A stretch of 64,000 bases of DNA from Brachycybe producta (GCA_036925085.1 JAUPFP010000026.1:3317058-3381057), one strand, 5' to 3'; positions 1 to 13,500 are shown, counted from the first letter of the stretch. Notes: generated from the sequence alone by a model not told the origin. Program-made: numbers and translations.

Positions 1-229
1 AGTGGCAACTGTCACCTCAGGGCTTAATGATTGACCAACTGGGCCAATCATTGCCCTGGGCCGGGGGTACTAAATCATAATCAGAAATATTCTTGGAACT
101 TATTTCCAATTTTCTCATGGTCGGACTTGGTTCCACGAATTCTCTAGTATTCGGGCCACCCATGTCCGAACATCTGTGCACCAAGGGGTGCCTTACTGTC
201 AAGACTGAATTTTGACTTAAGTGTTTCAC
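1..229 (-). repeat. 3' LTR of the gag-bearing element (partial, cut by window edge)
   Basis: Direct copy of 5812-6041, about 98% identical. The minus-strand LTR begins TGAAACAC at 229, next to the purine tract. The rest of this LTR lies left of the window. Confidence 0.85.
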
Positions 230-239
230 CTTCTGTTTC

Positions 240-1405
240 TACAGGGTGTCACACACCCCCTTCTTTGAAGGAGGCACGTCCCTGGGCCTCTAAATTTTGA
301 CTTTTAAACCCCCTTTCCCTTAGCCTTCCTCTGCCTACGGGACCTCGGAACGTACACGTGAGACTTGTGTGTTTCCAATCATTACAACAAATGATAGAAA
401 CAAAACTCTTACAACGAAAATTAAACAAAATACTCAATTTTGATCGTTAAATAGAATACGACTGATTCTGACTATGCGGCGGAGCTACGCAGAGCTCACT
501 GAACACCGCTTCTTTGGTTTAAGCCTAAAACGTAATATTTATACAAAAGAAATAAAACGAAAACAAAATACTTAATTTTGCATGATTCTATGGAACTCTA
601 CTTGTCCCTACTATGTGGCGAAAGCTATGACAAACTTAGACTATGCCACCTCTTTGGCTTAAGCTGTAAACTAAAATATAAAAATAATACAAAAACTCTT
701 TATGAGTATTATTAAAATATCGACTTATAAAAATATTACAAAAATATTATTATATGTATAAAAATACAAACCAAACTTCTCGAAAGAAGAACTCTTTAAC
801 TCTGAAAACTCTTAAAAAAAATATTATTAAAAATATTTAATTACGTACTAAACGAACTCTTAAAGACTAAATTTCTTGGGACCGATGTCCTGAAGATTTG
901 AAAATAATATTACTAAAATATTAAGACACTCTTTAACAAAAATTTCGGTTCTACATAAAATTTTTGGCACTTGATAAAAATACTAAATTTTTAATCTCTT
1001 TAAGATCTCTTAAGAGGTAACGAACTCTACCTCTTTTCATGCGGATCCACGAAAAGGATTCTCTTTTATTACGCATGCTCGAAAAGGGACTTAAAATTAA
1101 GAAGAACTTAAAATTAAAATCTTCTCTCGATGAGAATGTTCTCTTTTAACTCACTGGTGCTCGCTGGCGATCGGTGTATCTCACAATCCATTAAAGAAGT
1201 CTCACCTTCGGAAAAACGCGAAGTAGTTCCGAGGGGGCTTCTGAACGCGAAAAACACTTCACACACTCTGGCACTTCGGGACTAGACGTACCAAGTTGGC
1301 TGGTCTAGTGCCCTTCGCTCTTTTTCCTCTTTGACTCTCGTCGACTATTACGGGTAAACGTGATGTAAACCCGTAGGAACTCTTGAATGCGAAGCACATT
1401 TTCAA
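240..1405. other. AT-rich non-coding part of the LTR element
   Basis: Rich in short TAAAAATAT-like and CTCTTTAA-like runs. No long reading frame, tRNA or other gene is visible. It is probably the untranslated region before the 3' LTR. Confidence 0.5.
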
Positions 1406-1924
1406 CTATGGGTAGGGATCGCGCACGTCAGCCCATCCACGGTGGGGCGCCTCTGCTGCCCTCATGATCATTCGGAGTGTCGTCTCAATCAGACATTCCC
1501 TTCCGACGACCTCTTGCTGGGGCAGGTCTCCCATAATCGCATGGACCACTGCATCATACAGTAGCACCACTCTTTCGGTGCGCCCACCTGTGAACCGAAA
1601 CTCGCCGTAGCTAATGTCTATTTCGTGGGTCGGTCCAGGTTGGAGTAGTTGATGCAGGAAGCACCTTACGTTCCCTCTTTCTCTTGGCACGTTCCACCCT
1701 CCCCTGTAGTAGTAGATTCGACATTCGAGTGTCGTTCTCTTAATTAGGACGAGGGTGACGTCCCCTATTGCCTTTGCTGTGAGGAGGTAATGGCGGCATG
1801 TGGTCGATAGGGCGACATGCTTCATCCCATGGTGTGGCGTGAAGCACCCCAGGTACTGGAACGACCTGGGTGCCTGGTGTCGGTACCAGCGCACGATAAG
1901 GTTGTTCAGGAGGACTGGACCCAT
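1406..1924 (-). other. Last reading frame of the LTR element, unknown family
   Basis: A 172-codon open frame of globular composition, with several histidines and cysteines, starts inside the end of the preceding frame. No retroviral or host domain is recognised. From 1405 down to about 240 the element is AT-rich, with no coding sense that I can find. Confidence 0.4.
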
Positions 1925-3165
1925 CTCAATTCCTGGGTCTTCTCTCGCGCTCCTCTGTCTACTCTCCTCTGCATCTCTTCCAGCGGGACTAAATCGGTAG
2001 TCCGGGACTTCTGCCGGCCTCGGAGGAACTGGCGGACGAATCTCTCTCGGTGGCCGCTACTTGCAACGACTGGTTCTTCCGCTCTCCGCTGCATGGCATG
2101 GGTTGCGCTTTCCAGCCGCTCACTACTTCTCGTTCTCGGACGAGCCCCAACTTCCGCCCGGAGACTCTCCGGTGGCGGGAGTGGCAGTCTGATCTTGTGG
2201 ATTTGCACGGCTGGGTTGAATCTCACCCGCCGCTGGCTGAATGCCTCTATGTCTCTCTCTTGATCTCGGGAGGCTCCCGGCTCTCTCTGCCCTCTCGTTC
2301 CTCCGAATGTTGGGGACGATGATGGTAGCCCTCTCCGATGTCCTGCTCCGGTCGGCCGGGACTGGCGGTCGTTCGGGGCGGCTCGTTCGGAAATGAGGAG
2401 GTAGTGGCCAGGATTCGGGGTCACTTGGATGGTGTCTACCCCCTCTTGTGGTTGCTGCTTCTTGGCCGAGGACACTAGCATCGTTCTTTGTCCTCCTTCC
2501 TCATCTCCCTCTTCATGTCCACTTTCTCTAGTTCCTGGTGGACAAGAAGGCTCTTTCTTGGATGGAACGGCCCTTTGTTCCATCGCTTGCTCTTCTGGTG
2601 GTAGTCTATGGACCGATAGACTACCACTCTTCTCGGTTATGTTCTTCGCGAGGCTCGTTAAACTGATCTTGACAATTCGACCTAATTCTTTCAAGACTTT
2701 CACTCCGATAATGGTGAGTACGATTAAAAGAATGAGAACCAAGGTGACGATATTTATTGAATTTCTCCTCTCATTGGGAAAATGTGTCTTTCTCCCTGTT
2801 GTGGTCAGATGACCATTTTCGGGGGTCCTGTTTCCATTTTTCTGTTTGTTTATTTTAACAGAGACGAAGGATTGTTTCTCCTCCATCTTTACTAAGGTGG
2901 CAGTCATCTGAACTCCGACCTGTCTAATGGAACTTCGTCCTAAATCTTGGTTCCTATTGTCAGAAGGTGTCAATTGACGTCTGATTCTTCTGCCCGTCCC
3001 TTCTTGGGGCTTTCTTCTGCCTTCGCTACAAGTGGTGACGGCTATTCTTTCTTGGGAATCAGAGTCGGCTTGATCTCTGGCCTCGGCGTGTATAACTTCT
3101 GTATACATTGTTGTTTTTATTGCCTTGTGGGTGGGCTTTGTAAACTTCTTGTTTAATAAAAACAT
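1906..3165 (-). other. Membrane-anchored reading frame of unknown family in the LTR element
   Basis: A 419-codon open frame sits where pol would be expected. It has a basic, polar N-terminal part, one clear hydrophobic segment near residues 137-158 (NIVTLVLILLIVLTIIGVKV), and a long R/E/S/P-rich hydrophilic tail. That would suit a single-pass membrane protein. It has no cysteine pattern, signal peptide or fusion-peptide-like segment that would make it a clear envelope protein. It overlaps the next frame by about 19 bp. Function unknown. Confidence 0.5.
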
Positions 3166-3340
3166 TTCTCTTGTTTCAATTCTGCGTTTGTATTTTCTTT
3201 GCGAATTGATACCTCGATGACTCAGGTTAGAATTTTGCTCATAAGTTGGTTTGATAGGCTTCTCTATGGCGTCGTCTACACCCTCTAAAACTTCATCTAT
3301 CTCTCGTTCACATATGTAGCCTATGATGTCATCGTCGTCT

Positions 3341-3766
3341 TCAACACCTATTGAACGATGAGTCGTCGTTCTCTGCTGTTGAAAGTTCAGGTAAGTATTT
3401 GTGATACTCGCTAACCCTCTTGGATGTCTTCGGTTTCTTCTTCACGTTTGTGGATACTTCGTGATGGACATCTCTCTTGTTACTCATAGATGCTGCTTGC
3501 TGAACATCTCGCTTGATTTGGGTGGATGCCTCTTTCTGGACATCTCCGCTGTAGCTCTTCGATGCTGACTTCAGAACATCATTCTTGTTGCTCTTAGATG
3601 CTGTCTTCTGAACATCTTTTTCGTTGCTCTTAGATGCTGTCTTCTGAACATCTTTTTCGTTGCTCTTAGATGCTGTCTTCTGAGCATCTTTCTCGACCGG
3701 GGAATCGACCTTACTCTTCTTCGAAGGTATTCTCTTTGTGAAGGGCGGTGGGCCCCTTTTCACCAC
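3341..3766 (-). other. Lysine/serine-rich repeat reading frame in the LTR element
   Basis: An open frame of 141 codons lies just downstream of the gag region. It contains six or seven imperfect copies of a 12-residue unit of the type DVQKTASKSNEK, and is strongly basic and low-complexity. No family is recognised. It could be a gag extension, a linker, or a repeat-expanded stretch with no function. Confidence 0.45.
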
Positions 3767-3839
3767 CGCCCCAATTAGTTTAAATGTTGTTGTTGGGCTT
3801 CGACGGGGAAATAGGTCGTCTGTTCGTTGACTAAAACGG

Positions 3840-5230
3840 CTACGTACTGTTTTCGATCTGGCCCTGTGGAAACAGCTGACTCGTTATATTGCCGACTGTA
3901 GATGCCTGTCGTCTATCGGGCTGTGGGCAATTTCTACCAAAATGACCTTTTTGACGGCAGTTATAGCAAATGACCTCCTCTAGAGGCACTTTAGGCTTCT
4001 GCCCTCTATTTCTCGGTGATCTCTGTCTATTTCTCTGAGATCTCTGGCCCTGTGGCTTCTTCTGTTGAGATTGCTGCTGTTGGCCAGAATTCGGAGCGTT
4101 GCTCTGCGCAACGACGGCGTATACTCTGCCGTCGTAAGCTCCTTTCGCTTGGTTCTTTCTACTCTTATTACTCTGGTTCTGCTGACCAGACTGCTTTTGG
4201 GGTTGGAAGGGTTGAAGCGCGCTCTGCTCCACGATCTCCCACTCTTCATCCATAATTAAAATTGACTCGACTCGATTTATAAATTGGACGAACTCTTTTG
4301 TGTCCGCGATTGGACACGTCTTGGTGTGCTGTCGAATAATTGGGTGCAAGGTTTTGCGCAAATTCGACACTAACTGGCTCTGGGATGTTGGTGCATAACA
4401 GGTATGACATGCGTAAGTAATTTCGCTTATAAACAGCTGAGTTCTCACCCTTACGTTGCCTCATCCTTTCGAATTCTCCTTGAATTTGAACTGCGTCGTC
4501 TGCTTTTCCAAACGCGTCTACTAACGTTCGGGGCAGCTCTGTCCATGTTGGTTTCTTGTGCTTTCTCGAGAAACCAGCTAACCACTCCTGGGCATACCCT
4601 ATGAACGCGGTCTTGGCGAAGTACAGTCTATGTACGTCGTTCCACTCTTGTATATCTGCAATGTCCTCGAAACGTTGCAGAAACTCGTGCACTGACATGA
4701 TGCCATCGAAACGTTGAAGCGTTTCGAGCGGATGGCGACCATGGTATCTTTTCACTAACTCTTGGCATGATGGCGCGGCAGCGTTGTCATCTAACGTGAT
4801 GGCTTGAATGTTCATGCTTGGCTCTGGGTTTGGCGTGTCCCTTGCTCTTGGGCGCGCCTCTTGAAATTCGCTTTGAATATCATAAACGGATGCAAACTCA
4901 CTCGTTTGGGTTGTGTCCGCTTTACTGGTGAATCCAAACACGTTGAGCATGGACTCCTTCTGCTTCTTGGTCCGTAGACTGGCCAGGTACTCTGTGGCGA
5001 CTTGCTTCTTCATCTGGGCAGTTAACTTCAGGACCTCTTCGGACGTTACTCTTGGTATCCTCTTTGCAGATCTCGGTGTGGCTGAAGCTCCTCCAGTAGC
5101 TTCATCTTCATCTTCGGTGTCGTTATTGGCACTATACCCCGCACCTCCACCATTTTGTGACGCGACTGGCCCACCTCTTGTACCTTTGGCTCCATTACCG
5201 ACGATGCGTGAGGAACTTCGTCCTCGTTGA
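3840..5230 (-). pseudogene. Gag-like region of the LTR element (capsid part plus CCHC zinc knuckle)
   Basis: The upstream block reads like a Ty3/gypsy retrotransposon gag capsid (FLQRFEDIADIQEW, then AKTAFIGYAQEWLAGF, then ELPRTLVDAFG). The downstream block carries a Q/N/S-rich stretch and one CCHC zinc knuckle (CYNCRQKGHFGRNC), the usual nucleic-acid-binding end of Gag. The coding sense is spread over more than one frame, with about one break. It is treated here as a fossil. Confidence 0.75.
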
Positions 5231-5811
5231 CGACGTTGTTCCCTCTGATGAATCGGTGGTGCCGGGGTCGACTGTTGTCGACTGCTGCGGGCCAGCCTCT
5301 ACTGTTGTTGAACTTCTGGGGGTTGGGTTCACCGGGCGCGACATTTACTTGCCTTGCCTGGTACGGCCCACAAAAAGACCGTCTTTCCTAGGGATCTTTG
5401 GATATAGGGCGTGACGAAGCCGAAGTAACTAGTCCTTTTCGTTGAGTTGCTGGAGGCTCCAGGCAGAGGGACTCAGGCTGTGTCTGAGTACCTTCTGCTG
5501 GATACTCCTCTATTTTAGGAGTACAGAAACCCAATATAATTCACATACACAACACTGACACAGGTTCATGTATAATAATGTCTCTTTACTAGCTCTTTGT
5601 TATTACATTCTTGATAACACTCTTTACATTACTCTAAGTCAGACTTAATTCTCTAGAACTCTGTTACTCAGTGTCTACAACTCTGACTGTTTAGTCCAGA
5701 ACTTATCCGGTTAAACTCTAGATTCTGACTGTGTTTAAGTTCACTCTTTGAACTCTCGAGACTGACTGTCCTCACACTCAAGTCTCAGGCTCACTTGTCC
5801 GGTCTCCTGGG

Positions 5812-6041
5812 AGTGGCAACTGTCACCTCAGGGCTTAATGATTGACCAACTGGGCCAATCATTGCCCTGGGCCGGGGTTACTAAATCATAATCAGAAATA
5901 TTCTTGGAACTTATTTCCAATTTTCTCACGGTCGGACTTGGTTCCACGAATTCTCTAGAATTCGGGCCACCCATGTCCGAACATCTGTGCACCAAGGGGT
6001 GCCTTACTGTCAAGACTGAATTTTGACTTAAGTGTTTTACA
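5812..6041 (-). repeat. 5' LTR of the gag-bearing element (outer part)
   Basis: Matches 1-229. The LTR probably extends below 5812, but its inner boundary cannot be fixed because the partner copy is cut by the window edge. I could not identify a primer-binding site with confidence. Confidence 0.8.
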
Positions 6042-6164
6042 GGTATTATTATTTTACAAGTTAGAAACTTTCTAGAAGGTATGCATTCTAATTTTCAAAC
6101 TGGTTTTTTTGGGACACCCTAATGTTCGGAACCAGTTTCCATTGTCGGTAATTGCAGCTGATGA

Positions 6165-6775
6165 CCGTGCCCATTAATTTTTCTTCGTGAAAACCACATG
6201 ATAGTCACTATCATACTGTCATAGCACTATCACACTATCTCGTTTGACTAGATAGTTGATAGTAGGCCTACTGTCGCCATAGTAATAGTTGTTGTGTTAC
6301 TGCTTATAGGAATCCACTTTGTAGGGAAATTTGGCTTTTGGAAGGAGAAAGAGAGGCAACACTGTTCTTGACTCAATGATATCTATGAAGTAGACATGAC
6401 ACTGTCATGACAGAACTATCACGTTACTTCAAGACGTGTAGATAGTTGCTATCGTGAGAGTGAACTATCGCAACTTTCATGACAGCTACTCTCGTGAGAG
6501 AACTATCGCTGTGAAAGTGATAGTTGTCTGTCATAACAGTGTGACGTCTACTTCATAGATATCGTTGAGTCAACAACAGTGTTGCTTCTCTCCTTTCAGA
6601 AGCCAAACTTGACTACAAAATGGATATTTCCCTACAAGCGGTCACTCAACAACTATTACTATTGCGACATTACTATCAACTATCAAGTCAAACGAGATAG
6701 TGTGATAGTGCTATCGCAACAGTGTGATAGTGACTATCATGTGAAAACTATCATGGTGAAAACGAGACTTTACTA
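6165..6775. mobile_element. Foldback MITE of the CTATCA-rich family
   Basis: A long inverted repeat built from CTATCAC/GTGATAG words. The left arm, near 6185-6345, pairs with the right arm, near 6590-6765. The ends read like GAAAACGAGACTTTA. A related copy lies at 45772-46195. No coding capacity. Confidence 0.75.
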
Positions 6776-7163
6776 TATATAATATGTATTTATAATGTTA
6801 TAATTTATTAAAATGTACAAAAATACATTATTGTAAAATCAAATAAAATGTATTACATGTATACATACCGGGTATGTACATATATCTTATCACAAAAAAT
6901 TAAACAATTTTAATTAAAAAAAGTCAATGATATTAACGGTAGTAGTAAAAGCTAGTTAATATTTTTTTTTGGAATGAAGGGGGTGTGGTGTCGGTCTGTG
7001 TTAACCCTAGGAGTTAGTTGATCAGAGGTTTTACTACATGAGACACTCGTGATTGGGAGATCAAATAAATTTTTTAAAGGTTGCAATAAAGACTGGGCGG
7101 ACCTGATTGACAAAATCTAAAATGGAGAGGTCAGAGACCGAATTTGCATTTAATAGTTATGTT

Positions 7164-7529
7164 TACAGGTGGGACGAATCTAATTTTCTCAAATCTGAAT
7201 CCTAAAAGGTTCTCGAATCTCGCCAATCCTTCATATAAGAATAATATATTATTCATTAAGAAGACACAAATAAATGAAATAATATTAAATATTAAATTAT
7301 TAATAACCAAATGCAATGTGGCACTCAGGGTTACCACAAGGTTACAGTGGTGATCTGGGTGATCGGTTTTTTTTGTTAGTGAGAGTGGAGTTAAAATTAA
7401 TTTTAACAATTTTTTAACAGTTTTTTAGGTTAGGATTCTAAAGATGAAAAATCGTGAAGATTCGAGTTTTCGAATCTCAAATATTTTTCAAGATTCGTGG
7501 GATTCGAAGATTCGAATGTCCCATCCCTA
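7164..7529. mobile_element. hAT-type MITE, TAGRGATGGGAC family, copy 1
   Basis: A 366-bp element flanked by a perfect 8-bp duplication, GTTATGTT (7156-7163 and 7530-7537). Its ends are imperfect inverted repeats (TACAGGTGGGAC and GTCCCATCCCTA). Four relatives lie at 12959, 18310, 40840 and 43051. The 8-bp target duplication points to the hAT superfamily. Confidence 0.85.
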
Positions 7530-7596
7530 GTTATGTTACTTTACCTGAATCGATAGTTTTGTTCGTTTAACCTGATGCAGATTTTTTTTTATGCAG

Positions 7597-10500
7597 TTTG
7601 ATCCAATCACGGATCCTCTTGGAATACAAAGTCCACAGACACCGATTGACACTCCACAACCTCTTCTACTTCAGAAAGGTGTGAAACGAAAAAGTTCTGA
7701 TGAAGAAGTTGCTATATACGGAAAAAAATGTATATTTGGAGGACCGTGGGATCTTGATGTACCCAGCAATGTGATGGTTTGGGAGAACTCTCCGACTTTA
7801 CTTCCCCCGCCTCATCCTGATGTTGAACTTTATCGGGCAAGTCTTTTGTCGAAGTTACGGCAGCAATATCAAGAAATGACTCATTCTCGTGAAGGTTGGT
7901 GCTGCAAGTGGTTTTTTTAATTCACTTTTTTTTTGTAGAACGTTGTGGATACATTGTATTTCAAGTTGTGTACATGTGATTATAGGGATTCTCAAAATGT
8001 TACGTGTAGTTTAGGTCTACATTTTTTTAAGAAAAACTTGAAGCAGGATGTTCTAGTTTTCAACATTTAACACAACATGAATAATAACATGTACAGTGTA
8101 TCGCAATTTTTTTCGCCATAACCAGGGATATTTGTGTACGGGTGACCCCTGACCACCCTAACAAAATGGAGAGATTTTTCACGGACAGATTCATATATTT
8201 ATTACTGGTCATTAGTTCCTAGGGTGGTTAGACAATGGAACTGTCGTGCAGAAAGTTTTATGCGTGAAAATAAACTTGTATTAAAGAGACCATTATCTCC
8301 AGGAATTTTTTGTCAAAATATGGTGAATAATTACTCTAGTTATATTAAATTCAATACAACTTTCCAATCGACTCGAGAGCCACGTGGCTGGTGGGGATAA
8401 TTCAAATATTAAATCCATAGTACTTTGATATTAATAGGGAATACATGTATTTTAATAGGGAGTTAAAAGGGCCATTGTAGGGAGTTAAAAGGTCAATGGG
8501 AATTGCCCCCCCTTATGAAATTATCCTGCGGGCACCACTGGTGATCAGTTATGTATATTACACATTGTTTGTCAAATAAAACCAGGCATAAACCATGAAA
8601 CTTTCAACAGTTAGAATGTGCATCTTCAATGTAGATTGCCAGGTGTACATTTATTAAATTGCCTGTTAAAACAATCCGATTTTATTATTTGATTACGCAA
8701 TTCCTCGACTGTGAGAATCTGAGGATCATGTATTATTATTATGTATTTCATGTAGGAATTGATGCACCAAAGGAGTCATTTAACAGATGGCTCATGGAGA
8801 GAAAAGTGACGGATACAGGATGTGATCCATTACTTCCAGGAAGTTGTTATCCCGAGATCTCACCTTCTATGTATAGAGAAATTATGAATGATATTCCAAT
8901 CAAAGTTGTGAGGCCAAAATTTTCTGCGGATGCTCGGAAACAACTGTCAAAGTATGCCGAAGCAGCAAAAAAGATGATTGAATCCAGGTTAATTGAAATG
9001 CTTGCTTGTTTTTGTCAATGTGTGCGTATTGCCTTCGTGGAATATACAGCTACCACCATCATTATATATGAAAGATTTACTCTTATGGAGAACTTCTTAT
9101 AGTGCAATGTAACACCCAGTAATTCGTGATCCCGCCAAAAACATAGCCCGGAGGGTAAACAACTCATGCTTGTCCCTCCCTCCCTCTAATTAATGTTCAA
9201 GTGGTGGATTGATACTCTTAGGACCATGGTCACATGGATCTGGTTACATCTCGTAGGTGTACAGAGGTCCAAGGTATAAAAATACCATGTTCGTCTTTGT
9301 TCTTCGTCCACTCTTGCGCAACTTTTGTACTAGAGTAGATTATCACATCCGTTTCACATCATGGGCCCGTGGACGCAGCTTTATTTAATAGAATTCATTC
9401 TTGTAACATTGATGTTTCTAGACAAGAATGAATAAAGTGTTTACAATATGAAACTGCATTGTCTACTGTATCGAAACTAGTCCTTCTCTGGACATTCCAG
9501 AGACACCATAAGGCAAGGAGACATACGGATCCCTTAGGAGCAACACATCTTCTTGAAGAAAGGAAGATGATCATCAATGGCGGCCAGAAGTGGATGGTCA
9601 TAACCCTTCTGCTAGATTACACCCCTACACAGAAAGATGATTACAATCCATCACCATCCGACTACCTCTGTAGCTCGAATCTTCTCCATGCGGTCACTGT
9701 GCGATCAAGAGAAGAGACGAGTTACAGAAAAAAGAGCGTAAAGAGTTGCTCGATTTGGCATGTCAAACTCAAAGACTAACACGGGCCAACTAAACAAGGT
9801 CTTAGTTTATGTGGGTCGCACAAAAAAATAAAAACATCAATTTTTATAGAAACGTAGGTTTATTTAGAAAAGTACAGTAGACAAAAAAAAGAACAAGGAC
9901 AGTGGTAAAATTAATGTTTTCTTCCTGACACTTGGCATCTCTTCTCTGCCACAATCTTTCATACTTCGGGAGGAAATCTTGTTCGCAGTGATTACTTTCA
10001 AAACTGACCCAAGGTGAATGTCAGTAATCCTGGATCAAGCAGTGGTGTAACTAGGGACCCGCAACTGGGGGGGAAGCACAGGAGGTTTGGTGGTGCAAAA
10101 AATGAAATGAAAGTCGATGTATTTTCAAAAATAATTGAAGAAATTAAGCAAGTGATTTCAAATCACTCGCTTAATTTATTCAGTTATTTTCGAAAATAAA
10201 TCGAATTTCATTTTGTTTATTGTGCATAGAAATTTTTTTAGGGTGTACTACTTTGATGAACTGTGGAACAGTCGGAAAAATAGTAGGAACAGTCCGAAGG
10301 TTTGGTTTAGTAAAATTAAGTTGTTGCAAGGGTCTGGGGGCTCAGACCCCGACTTTTTTTTTAAGAATTATTAAATCAAATTAGTCCATTGTTCCGACTG
10401 TTCCTTAATTTGTTCAATGGGAGGAACGGTAGGAAAAATGGACAAATTTGATTTAATAACGCTAAAAAAATGGGGGGCTGAGCCCCCCAGGCCCCCTGCA

Positions 10501-13500
10501 ACAAGCTTCATTTTACTAAACCTAACCTTCCGACTTTTAATACTGATCCGCCGTTCATCAAAATAGCACCTCCCCCCAGTATGAGGCTAAGTGGAGGGGG
10601 ACTTAAAGGGAGCGCAACGTTTTAAGCAGCCTCGGGGAGGGGGCGCAACCAAGCCTAGCCACGCCACTGGTATCAAGCTTTTTAATATCGCTTAACCAAA
10701 CATTGTCGTTGTAATTTCAGTGTCACTTAAGATTTTTGTTGCCTATTGACACGTTTTTTTAGGAATGCTTCTAGAGAGAGCCGGAAGATTGTCAAATGGA
10801 ATGTTGAGGATGCATTTTTATGGTTACGAAAAACGCAGAATGCTACATATGATGATTATTTTGTGAGTAGGCAATTTTGTTTAAAAAACGTGCAGTAGGC
10901 CTATTAATAATTATGTGCAGTTTTTTTATTATGAATGATCATTAGACACTTTTAATAAAAATTTCCCATTTTGGCTTGACAAACAAAAGCTGGAATGAAG
11001 TATGCTATGAATACTGGGTAGGGTGTTTCCAAACAAAAAGTTGAAAATTATAGTCGCAACATTATAAAGCTGTTAAAATAACTAGCGTGCTGGAAAACGC
11101 AGCTGCTGGTAGCAGTTCACGCTATGCTGCTAGAGGGTTACAACCAGCCAGCAGCAACCAGCCTAGTGTGAATGCGCCAATACAGAAGGTATACGAGCTG
11201 GGGGATGGCAATTGCCTCACCCATCTCTCCAAAGCTGCTAAAGGCCCAGTCAGATTTGAGCGAAACGGGAAGCACAAAATTTATATTTTTAATTTTTTAC
11301 ACACATGGCAAGACAACAATTTCCTTTTAAAAATTAATTAGTGTTGCTTATAAATTGATTGACCCTCCACCGTTGCCGTTTTGTCTGGGAGCAGACCTAA
11401 TTGTTGAGTGCGTTAATGATCGGAAATTGGCTAACATTAGTTGGCCGATCCGATTTTTGCCGATTAGCAGTAAATCGGCAAAGCGTGCATGTGACAGTAA
11501 GTGCTTAGTAGCATCTTAACAATAAACAAGCTAGTGGTATCAAAATAAGGACAAATTCCACTGTTTTAGTCATCTGCGGCCTGTTTTGCAAAACTACAAG
11601 TCTTGTTAATAACAAGTAAATTTGTACAAGTTTGTAAAAATTTCACGTTTAAAAAAGTACAAGTGTACACTTGTAATTACAAGTGAATTTTTACAATTTT
11701 ACAAGTGAATTACTTGTAAACCACAGTTAACAAGTAGTGTGGTTAACTTACTTCTAGTTAACAAGTGTAGTGGACAAACTTGTTACTGACACTTGTTACC
11801 AACCAAAGATTTTCTACCTAACTCAAAAGGTAGTTAGATTGTTTTACAAGTGTTTTAGAATGTCCTTACTATCAAGTATTTCTTTAAAAATAACACCACT
11901 TATTTCATAATGCAACACTTTTAGACGTTTTTGGCACTATGGAATTATGTACAAAGGAAAAAAAATGTATTTAGTGAATACTGACACACTACACTTGTTA
12001 CAAACAAATCAAATTTCACTTGTTCCCAACAACTTGTTACCTACACTTGTAAGTAAGCTACAATTTTTACTCACAAGACTTGTAGTTTTGTGTACAAATA
12101 TTCGTGAAACACCTGTAACCAACAAGTTGTGATTACAGGAACTTGTAACCTACAATTGTTACGGACCAGACTTGTAGTTTTGTGAAATGGGCCGCTGGTG
12201 CTTGTCTACCTTGAGGCTATAACACTCGTCAATGAGTACATAACCAGCTAACCCCAATATTAATATTTATTATTTTCAAAAAAAAAAATATTTACAATTG
12301 ATTCTATGAGACGTTAAGTCGAAGATTACAACTGTATATATAATCTTTATGTCAATTAGGAAAGGCTTACACATCTTAAACAACAGTGCCAACCTCATCT
12401 CATTGAAGCTGCAAAAACATCTGTAGAAGGAATATGTTCAAAAATTTATTCACTTTCTTGTGATTATGCCAAGAAAATACACAACAAACACTGGAGTATT
12501 TTAAATGAACACGGAATTGAAGGCAAGTGACATACGAGATATGAGTATAACAAACTTTGAAGGGAATTTAGGGTTATTTGTGTCGTTTAATCTGGACGTT
12601 GATGTTTCAGAAATCACAAGTACACTGCAAGTGAATAATCCACGGAAAGTTCACTGCTACCCGGTTCAGTTTGTGAATTCATCCCCACAACTGCCCCAAG
12701 TGGAGTTTTTGCAGGATAAGGAAATGATGGCGTTGCGCTACAGAGGTGATATCATTCGTGTAAATGGTTTTCATTTTCAGAAACTGGTAAATTATGTTAG
12801 ATATGACAGAATGAATAAAAAGTGCAGTCATTAATTATTTTGCACATAATTAGGAGCAACTCTACAGGTGGAACTGTACAGATGATCGTAAATTAGAAAA
12901 TTTTCTACCAAGGACTTGGTGTCTTCTAAAACGGTATCAGGTTGGTAATGGTTTTTTTTTGGACATGGGACAAATCCTAAATTGTCTCGAATCCTGAAAG
13001 GTTCTCAAATCCCTCGAATTTCCCCAATCTCGAATCCTTCATATAAGAATCCTATATTATTCATTGAGAAGATACAAATGGGTGTGAGACATTTGCCCTA
13101 AAATCATTTGCATTAAAGGCGCATTTGCCCTAATATCATTTGCATTAAAGGCGCATTTGCCCTAATCACGTCTGCGGCGTGCAAAAACCAATTTAACATA
13201 CTCCACCAAAAGACACTAAACGGTATGAAAAGAGAGAACAAAAAAGTGGTTTTAGGTCCCTTTAGGGCAAATGTCCGTAGGGAAAATGTTTATATCGCGA
13301 TACAAATAATTGAAATAATATTAAATATTATTAATATTATTAATAATAAAAAAGTGGGGCACTCAGGGTCGCCACAAGGAGATATTGGTGATCTGGGAAC
13401 CACAGAAATTGCAACAATCGCCGTTTTTTGTTTGTTATTGAACACTTCTATTGAACGTCAATGGAGTTAAAACTAATTTTACCAAAGTTTTAACAGTTCT

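Larger units (their letters stand above)
1..6041 (-). mobile_element. Gag-bearing LTR retrotransposon fossil without recognisable pol (Ty3-like)
   Basis: The same sequence of about 229 bp appears at 1-229 and 5812-6041. It marks the outer parts of two direct LTRs; the left LTR runs off the window. The copies differ at about four of 229 positions (roughly 2%), so the insertion is young. A short purine-rich tract on the minus strand (about 230-241) lies just inside the left LTR, as expected of a polypurine tract. The internal region encodes on the minus strand a Ty3-type gag with a zinc knuckle, then three further reading frames of unknown family. I see no reverse transcriptase, RNase H, integrase or protease motif, so it looks non-autonomous. 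The gag part appears broken about once; the other parts look open. It lies antisense to PCIF1, upstream of its first visible exon and probably in an intron. Confidence 0.85.

Noticed and set aside
1800-3156. Plus-strand reading frames of 66-148 codons opposite the LTR element
   Set aside because: They are shadows of the longer minus-strand frames and show no family resemblance.
11087-11341. 84-codon frame in PCIF1 intron 3 ([21 protein letters not shown])
   Set aside because: It begins inside a MITE end and matches nothing I recognise; possibly part of a mobile element, not supported as a gene.
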